A DNA stretch of 64,000 bases, taken from contig NZ_RJKN01000006.1 in the NCBI RefSeq assembly GCF_003751265.1, positions 62,001 to 126,000 of the forward strand, given 5' to 3'. This document shows, piece by piece, positions 26,003 through 32,458 of this stretch; positions within the stretch are counted from its first letter, which is position 1; every line of letters starts with the position of its first letter. The position numbers were made by a program, and so were the translations under genes. Source of the DNA: Pseudokineococcus lusitanus (GTDB lineage Bacteria; Actinomycetota; Actinomycetes; Actinomycetales; Quadrisphaeraceae). Below the pieces are notes generated by a model that made no database searches, was not told the origin of the DNA, and worked only from the letters and a program-made list of their open reading frames with translations.

Positions 26003-27831
26003 GCCCCTCCCCGTCCTCGGCCTTCGTCACGCCGCCCACCGCGGCCGAGCAGCCCACCCGGCCGACGCTGCAGGGCACCTTCGGGATGGCCGCCTCGACG
26101 CACTGGATCGCCTCGTCCACCGCCATGTCGGTGCTCGAGCGCGGCGGCACGGCCGTCGACGCCGCGTGCGCCGCGGCCTTCGTCCTCCACGTCGTCGAGC
26201 CGCACCTCAACGGCCCCGGCGGCGACGTCACCGGGCTCGTGGCCACCGCGGACGGCGCCCCGCCGCAGGTCCTCATGGGGCAGGGCCCGGCCCCGGCCGC
26301 CGCGACGCCGGAGCACTTCCGCGCCGAGGGCCTCGACCTCGTGCCCGGAGCCGGGGCGCTGGCCGCCGCCGTCCCGGGCGCCGTCGACGCGTGGCTCGTG
26401 CTGCTGCGCGACCGCGGGACGTGGGAGGTGGCCGACGTCCTCGCGTACGCCGTCGGGTACGCCCGCCACGGGCACCCGGTGCTCGCCCGCGTCGGCGCCA
26501 CGATCACCGGTGTCGCCGAGCTCTTCGCCGAGCACTGGCCGACGTCGGCCGCGCTGTGGATGCCCGGAGGGGTCGCGCCGACCGCGGGCGCGAGCATCGA
26601 GAACCCCGCGTACGCCGCGGTGCTCGAGCGGCTCGTCGACGCCGGCCGCGGCCGCCCCAGCCGCGAGGCGCGCGTCGACGCCGCCCGCGCCGCGTGGGGC
26701 GAGGGCTTCGTCGCCGAGGCCGTCGACGCCTTCGTCCGCGCGCCGCACCGGCACGCCAGCGGCACCGACCACGCCGGGGTGCTGCGCGGCGACGACATGG
26801 CCGCCTTCTCCGCCGGCTTCGAGGACGCCGTGACGCTCGACGTCATGGGCGTCACCGTCGCCAAGACGGGCGCCTGGGGCCAGGGACCCGTGCTGCTGCA
26901 GGCGCTCGCGCTGCTCGAGGGCTTCGACCCGGCCGACGTCGACCCCTCGACGCCGGACGGCGCGCACGTCGTCCTCGAGGCGCTCAAGCTCGCGCTGGCC
27001 GACCGGGACTGCTGGTACGGCGACCCGGGGCCGGACGAGGAGCAGGTGCCGCTGGCGACGCTGCTCTCCCCCGCGTACACGGCCGAGCGGCGGGCGCTCG
27101 TCGGCGACGCCGCGAGCCACGAGCTGCGCCCCGGCTCGCCCGACGGGCGCACGCCCTTCGTGCCGCCGCTGCGGGAGACGTACGACGCCGGCGCGGCGGG
27201 CGGGGCCGCGGGCGAGCCGACGGTCGCCCGCTCCGGCTCGACCCGCGGCGACACGTGCCACCTCGACGTCGTCGACCGCTGGGGCACCGTCGTCACCGCG
27301 ACGCCGTCCGGCGGGTGGCTGCAGTCCTCGCCGACCATCCCCGAGCTGGGCTTCTGCCTCGGCACGCGGCTGCAGATGACGTGGCTCGAGGAGGGCTCGC
27401 CGTCGACGCTGCGACCGGGCCGGCGCCCCCGGACGACGCTGACGCCGACGATGCTGCTGCGCGACGGCGTCCCCGTCGCGGGCCTCGGCTCCCCCGGCGG
27501 CGACCAGCAGGACCAGTGGCAGCTGACGTACCTCCTGCGCACGCTGCTCGGCGGGTACACGCCGCAGCAGGCGATCGACGCGCCCGCGCTGCACACGACG
27601 TCGATGGCCGGCTCGTTCTGGCCGCGGACGTGGACGCCGGGCGGCGCCGTCGTCGAGGACCGGCTCGGCGAGGAGGTGGTCGGGTCGTTGGAGCGGCGCG
27701 GCCACGTCGTCACCCGCGCCGGCGGCTGGACGCTCGGGCGCCTGTCGGTCGTCACCCGCGACCCGGCGACGGGCCTGCTGCAGGCCGCGGCCAACCCCCG
27801 CGGTGACCAGGGCTACGCGGTGGGGCGGTGA
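25999..27831 (+). CDS. ggt: Gamma-glutamyltransferase family protein (cytoplasmic)
   Basis: 610 residues from ATG 25999, overlapping the permease stop as ATGA. The N-terminal block MAASTHWIASSTAMSVLERG followed by GGTAVDAACAAAFVLHVVEP is typical of the family. The autoprocessing nucleophile is expected at T419 in GDTCHLDVVDRWG, the equivalent of the TTH motif, followed by PSGGW and later GSPGGDQQ for substrate binding. The enzyme hydrolyses or transfers gamma-glutamyl groups. Unlike classical periplasmic or secreted enzymes it has no signal peptide, so it probably cleaves imported gamma-glutamyl compounds inside the cell. Location in the middle of the transporter operon supports this. The exact substrate is an inference. 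Confidence 0.82.
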   Translation: MSPSPSSAFVTPPTAAEQPTRPTLQGTFGMAASTHWIASSTAMSVLERGGTAVDAACAAAFVLHVVEPHLNGPGGDVTGLVATADGAPPQVLMGQGPAPAAATPEHFRAEGLDLVPGAGALAAAVPGAVDAWLVLLRDRGTWEVADVLAYAVGYARHGHPVLARVGATITGVAELFAEHWPTSAALWMPGGVAPTAGASIENPAYAAVLERLVDAGRGRPSREARVDAARAAWGEGFVAEAVDAFVRAPHRHASGTDHAGVLRGDDMAAFSAGFEDAVTLDVMGVTVAKTGAWGQGPVLLQALALLEGFDPADVDPSTPDGAHVVLEALKLALADRDCWYGDPGPDEEQVPLATLLSPAYTAERRALVGDAASHELRPGSPDGRTPFVPPLRETYDAGAAGGAAGEPTVARSGSTRGDTCHLDVVDRWGTVVTATPSGGWLQSSPTIPELGFCLGTRLQMTWLEEGSPSTLRPGRRPRTTLTPTMLLRDGVPVAGLGSPGGDQQDQWQLTYLLRTLLGGYTPQQAIDAPALHTTSMAGSFWPRTWTPGGAVVEDRLGEEVVGSLERRGHVVTRAGGWTLGRLSVVTRDPATGLLQAAANPRGDQGYAVGR

Positions 27832-29657
27832 GCGGGTTGGGCGACGACGGGGCCGACGGGAGCGGCAGCAGCCTGCGGGGCCGCGCGGCGGCCGGCGCGG
27901 GCAGCGCCTTCCGGGCGCTGCGGGCGCGCGTCGCGGGCGGGCGGCCGGACGACGACGTCGCCGGGGCCGCGGCGGAGCCCGTGCCCGAGAAGGTCTTCGG
28001 CCCGCCGCTGCTCGAGGTCCGCGGGCTGACGGTGACGTACCGCACCGGTGCCGAGGAGGTGCCGGCCGTCGTCGACGTCGACCTCACCGTCCGCGAGGGC
28101 GAGCGCGTCGCCGTCGTCGGGGAGTCCGGCTCCGGCAAGTCGACGACGGCGGCGGCGCTCATCGGGCTGCTGCCCGGCAGCGGCCGGGTCGCCGCGGGCA
28201 CCATCTCCTTCGCCGGCGAGGACGTCACGCACGCCTCCGACGCGCGGCTGTTGCGGCTGCGCGGGCGCGAGGTCGGTCTCGTGCCGCAGGACCCGATGAG
28301 CAACCTCAACCCCGTCATGCGCGTCGGCGCGCAGGTCGAGGAGGTGCTGCGCGCGCACGGCCTCGCCACAGGCCGGGCGGCCAAGGACCGCGCCGTCGAG
28401 CTGCTCGGGCTCGCCGGCATCCCCGACGCCGCCCGCCGCGCCCGGCAGTACCCGCACGAGTTCTCGGGCGGCATGCGGCAGCGCGTCCTCATCGCCATCG
28501 CCCTGGCCTGCGAGCCGCGGCTGCTCGTGGCGGACGAGCCCACGTCCGCGCTCGACGTCACCGTGCAGCGGCAGATCCTCGACCACCTCGAGCACCTCAC
28601 CGAGGCGGCCGGGACGTCGATGCTCCTCGTCACCCACGACCTGGGGCTCGCCGCCGACCGCGCCGACACCGTCGTCGTCATGTCCAGGGGGCGGGTCGTC
28701 GAGAGCGGTCCTGCCGCACGGCTGCTCACCGACCCGCAGCACGAGTACACGCGGCGGCTCGTGGCGGCCGCGCCGAGCGTCAGCGCCGCGCGGGCGCAGG
28801 TGCGCACGGCCGCGCGCCCCGACCGCGACGCCGTCCCCCGCCGTCACGACACCGCGGACGGCGTCCCCGTGCTGCGCGTCGAGGACGTGACGAAGACCTA
28901 CCGGGTCCGCGGGCGCGGCGCGGGCGACGTCACCGCCGTCGACGGCGTCTCCTTCGCCGTCCCCGCCGGGACGACGACGGCCGTCGTCGGCGAGTCCGGC
29001 TCCGGCAAGACGACGCTGTCCCGCATGGCCCTCGGCCTCGAGGCGCCGACGTCGGGGCGGCTGCTCGTCGGCGACGACGTCGTCGGGGAGGCCACCGGCG
29101 CGCGCCGCCGCGCGGTGCGGCGGGCGATGCAGCCGGTCTTCCAGGACCCCTACGCGTCGCTCGACCCGACGATGAGCGTCGAGCGGCTCGTCGACGAGCC
29201 GCTGCGCGTCTTCGGCGAGGGCGACCGGGCGTCCCGGCGCCGACGGGTCGGCGAGCTGCTCGACCAGGTGTCCCTGCCGCGCGACGCCGCCCAGCGCCGC
29301 CCGGCCGAGCTGTCGGGCGGGCAGCGCCAGCGCGTCGCCATCGCCCGTGCGCTGGCGGTCGAGCCGCGCCTCGTCGTCCTCGACGAGGCGGTCTCGGCGC
29401 TCGACGTCCTCGTGCAGGACCAGGTGCTGCAGCTGCTGCACGAGCTCCAGGAGGACCTCGGCGTCGCGTACCTCTTCATCACCCACGACCTCGCGGTGGT
29501 CCGCCAGGTCGCGCACGCGGTCGCCGTCATGCGCCGGGGCCGGCTCGTCGAGCACGGGCCGGTCGACGCCGTCATGGGCGCCCCGCGCGAGGAGTACACG
29601 CGCGAGCTGCTCGCGGCCATCCCCGGCGCCGACTTCTACGCGGCCCGCGCGGGGTGA
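27828..29657 (+). CDS. Dual ATPase subunit of the peptide ABC transporter (DppD-DppF fusion)
   Basis: 609 residues from GTG 27828, overlapping the previous stop as GTGA. Two complete ABC ATPase domains are fused. The first has Walker A GESGSGKST (98-106), signature FSGGMRQRV and Walker B LLVADEPTSALD. The second has GESGSGKTT (388-396), LSGGQRQRVAIARAL and LVVLDEAVSALD, each followed by an ITHDL/VTHDL switch. The first ~55 residues are a low-complexity extension. The fusion replaces separate DppD and DppF subunits, as in GsiA and YejF. It powers uptake through the two preceding permeases. It is the last gene of the operon, followed by a strong hairpin. Confidence 0.9.
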   Translation: MSGLGDDGADGSGSSLRGRAAAGAGSAFRALRARVAGGRPDDDVAGAAAEPVPEKVFGPPLLEVRGLTVTYRTGAEEVPAVVDVDLTVREGERVAVVGESGSGKSTTAAALIGLLPGSGRVAAGTISFAGEDVTHASDARLLRLRGREVGLVPQDPMSNLNPVMRVGAQVEEVLRAHGLATGRAAKDRAVELLGLAGIPDAARRARQYPHEFSGGMRQRVLIAIALACEPRLLVADEPTSALDVTVQRQILDHLEHLTEAAGTSMLLVTHDLGLAADRADTVVVMSRGRVVESGPAARLLTDPQHEYTRRLVAAAPSVSAARAQVRTAARPDRDAVPRRHDTADGVPVLRVEDVTKTYRVRGRGAGDVTAVDGVSFAVPAGTTTAVVGESGSGKTTLSRMALGLEAPTSGRLLVGDDVVGEATGARRRAVRRAMQPVFQDPYASLDPTMSVERLVDEPLRVFGEGDRASRRRRVGELLDQVSLPRDAAQRRPAELSGGQRQRVAIARALAVEPRLVVLDEAVSALDVLVQDQVLQLLHELQEDLGVAYLFITHDLAVVRQVAHAVAVMRRGRLVEHGPVDAVMGAPREEYTRELLAAIPGADFYAARAG

Positions 29658-29661
29658 GCGG

Positions 29662-29719
29662 TCGAGTCCGACGTCTCCCATGATCCCCGGCCGGGGATCA
29701 TGCGGGACGTCGGACTCGA
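29662..29719. terminator. 58-bp near-perfect palindrome between convergent genes (GAGTCCGACGTC element)
   Basis: TCGAGTCCGACGTC at 29662-29675 pairs with GACGTCGGACTCGA at 29706-29719, and CATGATCCCCGG at 29679-29690 with its exact complement at 29691-29702; only a 3-base block is imperfect. It sits between the stops of the ABC operon and the minus-strand oxidoreductase and should act as a bidirectional terminator. The outer motif recurs at 37228-37320 and 38269-38361. Confidence 0.8.
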
Positions 29720-29728
29720 GGGCCGCCG

Positions 29729-30676
29729 TCAGCGGGTCGTGCTCGCCGGCGCCTCCGCCGGGCCGGCGACCGTCGCCCGCACCGCCTCGTCCCACGGCGT
29801 CGCCGTGAGCCCGAGCACCGCGGTGGTCTCGGTGGCGTCGAGGACGAAGTCGCCGTCCCACTGGTGCCGGATGCCGACGATCTCGCCCATCTGCGGGACC
29901 GCCAGGCCGACGGCCCGCAGCACCGGCCACGGCATCCCGCTGACCCTCGGCGTCCGTGCGCCCATCGCCGCGGCGACGTCGGTGAGGGCCTGCCGCTGCG
30001 AGCGCGGGTCACCGCTCGGGACCATCCACGCCCGGCCCCACGTGCTCGCGTCGGTGGCGACGCGGACGAGGAGCTCGGCGACGTCGGGCACGTACGTCCA
30101 GCTGTGGAGGGCGTCGGGGTCGCCGACCACCCACGCCCGGCCGCCGCGCCGCAGCGTCGCGAGCTGCCGGGTGAGGTGCGACTGCGGCGTCGGGACCGCG
30201 CCGACGAAGTCCGACGCGCGGACCTCGACGACGCCGCGCACGCGGCCGGCCTCCTGCGCGGCGAGCGCATCGCGCCACATCCGCGCCCGCAGACGGCCCT
30301 TCGCGTCGGTGGCGGCGAGGGGCGTCGACGCCGTCATCGGGCCGTCGGGCCGGCCGTACCCGTAGAGGTTGCCCATGACGGCGAGGACGGCGCCGCTCTC
30401 CTCGGCCGCCCGCAGCAGCGCCGCCGCGACCGGCGGCCACTCGCGCGCCCAGCGCGTGTAGTCCTTCGGGTTCACCGCGTTGTAGAGGGCGTCCGCCCGC
30501 CCCGTCGCCGCGGCGAGCGCCGCGCCGTCCGCGGCGTCGACGGCGACGTGCCGCACCTGCGCCGTCGACGTGCCGCCGCTACGGGACAGGACGACGACCT
30601 CGTGCCCCTCCCGCACGAGCACCTGCGCGACCGCGGACCCGACCGGCCCCTTGCCCACCACCACGTGACGTCCCAC
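29729..30676 (-). CDS. NAD-dependent epimerase/dehydratase-like oxidoreductase
   Basis: 315 residues. GTG 30676 is chosen because a strong GAGGAGG lies five bases upstream; longer frames would run into the operator region. The N-terminus is a Rossmann fold with GKGPVG (8-13), and residues 30-100 follow the extended short-chain pattern (VDAADGAAL, DALYNAVNP). The usual YxxxK is replaced by a less clear region (MGNLYGYGRPDGPM), so catalysis may differ or the protein may only bind nucleotide. It is divergent from a TetR repressor gene across two matching operators, which predicts that this gene is the repressor's target. Confidence 0.75.
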   Translation of the reverse strand: MGRHVVVGKGPVGSAVAQVLVREGHEVVVLSRSGGTSTAQVRHVAVDAADGAALAAATGRADALYNAVNPKDYTRWAREWPPVAAALLRAAEESGAVLAVMGNLYGYGRPDGPMTASTPLAATDAKGRLRARMWRDALAAQEAGRVRGVVEVRASDFVGAVPTPQSHLTRQLATLRRGGRAWVVGDPDALHSWTYVPDVAELLVRVATDASTWGRAWMVPSGDPRSQRQALTDVAAAMGARTPRVSGMPWPVLRAVGLAVPQMGEIVGIRHQWDGDFVLDATETTAVLGLTATPWDEAVRATVAGPAEAPASTTR

Positions 30677-30710
30677 GACGACCTCCTCGACGAGTGCACT
30701 GCTCTGTTCC

Positions 30711-30759
30711 GAGAGCACTGTTCTCCTCTCGGTCCTCACCTGTCAAGAGCGGTGCTCTC
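30711..30759. promoter_or_regulatory. Two oppositely oriented 15-bp operators in the TetR/oxidoreductase intergenic region
   Basis: GAGAGCACTGTTCTC at 30711-30725 and, on the minus strand, GAGAGCACCGCTCTT at 30759-30745 are two copies of one imperfect palindrome. The second copy overlaps a minus-strand TTGACA (30746-30741), the best -35 for the oxidoreductase gene. The first overlaps the expected -10 position about 18 bases further on. Likely binding sites of the divergent TetR protein, which would repress both genes. Confidence 0.7.
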
Positions 30760-30786
30760 GTCTGCGAGCAGCGCTATGGTCAGCGG

Positions 30787-31476
30787 GTGGTGAGCACGGC
30801 GAGGGAGCGCGCCCGGGAGGCGCTGACGGCCGACATCGTCGACGCGGCCCGCGGCCAGCTGGCCGAGGTGGGCGCGGCGGCGCTGTCCCTCCGGGCGGTG
30901 GCGCGGGAGCTGGGCCTCGCCTCGTCGGCCGTCTACCGCTACGTGCCGAGCCGCGACGACCTGCTGACGCGGCTGCTCGTCGCCGCGTACGAGTCCCTGG
31001 GCGCGGCCGCCGAGGAGGCCGACGACGCCGCCCTCGCGCCGCGCGACCGCTGGGTCGCCGTCTGCCGCGGCGTCCGCGCGTGGGGGCTGGAGCACCCGCA
31101 CGAGTGGGCGCTGCTCTACGGCTCCCCGGTGCCGGGGTACGCCGCGCCGCAGGACACCGTCGCCGCGGCCGGCCGCTCGGCGGCCGTCTTCGGCGGTGTC
31201 CTCGGCGACGCCGCCCGCTCCGGCCGGCTCGCCGAGCGTCCGCCGGCGCCCGGCCGCGTCGACGTCGTCGGGGAGGACGTCCGCCCCGTCCTCGGCGGCG
31301 AGCACCCCGCGCTCGACGACGACGTCCGCGCCCGCGCCGTCCTCGCCTGGAGCTCGGCCCTGGGCCTCGTGAGCTTCGAGCTGTTCGGCCAGCTCGTCGG
31401 CGTCGTCACCGACCCCGAGGCCTTCTTCACCGAGCAGGTGGGGCGGCTGGCCGACGTCGTCGGGCTGGGCGCCTGA
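30787..31476 (+). CDS. TetR-family transcriptional repressor
   Basis: 229 residues from GTG 30787 (GTG 30790 also possible). The N-terminal helix-turn-helix reads ADIVDAARGQLAEVGAAALSLRAVARELGLASSAVYRYVPSRDDLL, the standard TetR DNA-binding block. The remaining ~160 residues are a helical ligand-binding and dimerisation domain of the TetR_C type, ending FFTEQVGRLADVVGLGA. It is transcribed away from the oxidoreductase gene, and two copies of an operator-like palindrome lie in the shared promoter region. The effector is unknown; the target enzyme suggests a small reactive or carbonyl compound. Confidence 0.85.
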   Translation: MVSTARERAREALTADIVDAARGQLAEVGAAALSLRAVARELGLASSAVYRYVPSRDDLLTRLLVAAYESLGAAAEEADDAALAPRDRWVAVCRGVRAWGLEHPHEWALLYGSPVPGYAAPQDTVAAAGRSAAVFGGVLGDAARSGRLAERPPAPGRVDVVGEDVRPVLGGEHPALDDDVRARAVLAWSSALGLVSFELFGQLVGVVTDPEAFFTEQVGRLADVVGLGA

Positions 31477-31526
31477 GGGCGCCGCGCCCACGACGCCGAC
31501 CGCGCCCGGGTCCTACCCTCACCGTC

Positions 31527-31961
31527 ATGGGCACGACGGCGCTGCAGGCGCTCGCGACGCTCCGCGCCGCCGCGGACGACGGCCGGCTCGCCGCGCTCTG
31601 CCGCCGGCACGACGTCGACCTCGTCACCGCCTTCGGCAGCGCGGTCCGCGTCGACCGCGCCGGCGCGGAGGAGCCGGCGCCGCGCGACCTCGACGTCGCT
31701 GTCCGCTTCGCCGGGCGGCGCGGTGACCTCGTCGCCGTCGTCACCGACCTCGTCGACCTGCTCGGCCTCGCCGCGGTCGACGTCATGGACCTCGGCCGCG
31801 CCGGCGTCGTCGCGCGGAGCCGGGCGCTGGGCCCGGCGGCGGAACCGTTGCACGAGGCGGCTCCCGGCCTCCACGCGCTGGCGCAGATGGCCGCGCTGAC
31901 GACCGAGATGGAGACAGAGCGCCTGCGCCGGTGGGACCTCGACCTCCTCGCGAGCCGATGA
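31527..31961 (+). CDS. MntA-like minimal nucleotidyltransferase antitoxin
   Basis: 144 residues from ATG 31527. The minimal nucleotidyltransferase core is GSAVR at 37-41 with RDLDVAVR at 53-60, placing D54 and D56 as the metal-binding pair. The gene overlaps the following HEPN gene by four bases (ATGA). In characterised MntA-HepT pairs the nucleotidyltransferase adds AMP to a tyrosine next to the HEPN active site and so silences it. The pattern here (antitoxin first, overlapping toxin with an RX4HXY motif) fits that mechanism. Confidence 0.8.
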   Translation: MGTTALQALATLRAAADDGRLAALCRRHDVDLVTAFGSAVRVDRAGAEEPAPRDLDVAVRFAGRRGDLVAVVTDLVDLLGLAAVDVMDLGRAGVVARSRALGPAAEPLHEAAPGLHALAQMAALTTEMETERLRRWDLDLLASR

Positions 31962-32398
31962 GCCCGCCCGCCCTCGACCACGGCGTCGTCCACGCGAAGC
32001 TCGCGCTCATCGAGTCCTCGCTGCGCACCCTGGCCGGGGTGGGCGACGTCGACGCCGACCGGCTGCGGACCGACGAGCTGCTGGCGGCCGGGGTCGAGCG
32101 GCTGCTCAGCCGGGTCGTCGACCTGGCCGTGGACGTCAACAGCCACCTCGCGGTGGCCGAGCTCGGCCGCGCGCCCGCGGACTACCGGTCGTCCTTCGAG
32201 GCCGCCGTCGAGGCGGGAGCACTGCCCCGGGAGCTCGGCGAGCGTCTGGCGCCCTCGGCGGGGCTGCGCAACGTGATCGTGCACGAGTACGCCGCCCTCG
32301 ACCTCGAGCGCGTGGCGGCGGCCGTCCCCCTGGCTGTCACGGACTACCGCGAGTACGTCACCGCGGTGGCGGCCCACCTCGTCCGACGCCGGCCCTGA
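31958..32398 (+). CDS. HepT-like HEPN ribonuclease toxin (DUF86)
   Basis: 146 residues, all-helical. The catalytic motif of HEPN RNases, RX4HXY, is present as RNVIVHEY (R104, H109, Y111), exactly the form whose tyrosine is AMPylated by MntA partners. A second conserved helix holds DLAVDVNSHLAV (about 55-66). It follows the nucleotidyltransferase gene with an ATGA overlap, and a 15-bp perfect hairpin ends the unit. Target RNAs cannot be deduced. Confidence 0.82.
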   Translation: MSPPALDHGVVHAKLALIESSLRTLAGVGDVDADRLRTDELLAAGVERLLSRVVDLAVDVNSHLAVAELGRAPADYRSSFEAAVEAGALPRELGERLAPSAGLRNVIVHEYAALDLERVAAAVPLAVTDYREYVTAVAAHLVRRRP

Positions 32399-32412
32399 CG
32401 CCCGTCGACGAC

Positions 32413-32446
32413 GACCGCCCCTGACCCGGGCGGGTCAGGGGCGGTC
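32413..32446. terminator. Bidirectional hairpin terminator
   Basis: GACCGCCCCTGACCC (32413-32427) and GGGTCAGGGGCGGTC (32432-32446) form a perfect 15-bp stem with a 4-base loop. It lies between the convergent HepT and amylase genes, 15 and 13 bases from their stops. Confidence 0.9.
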
Positions 32447-32458
32447 GCGGTCGGGCGG

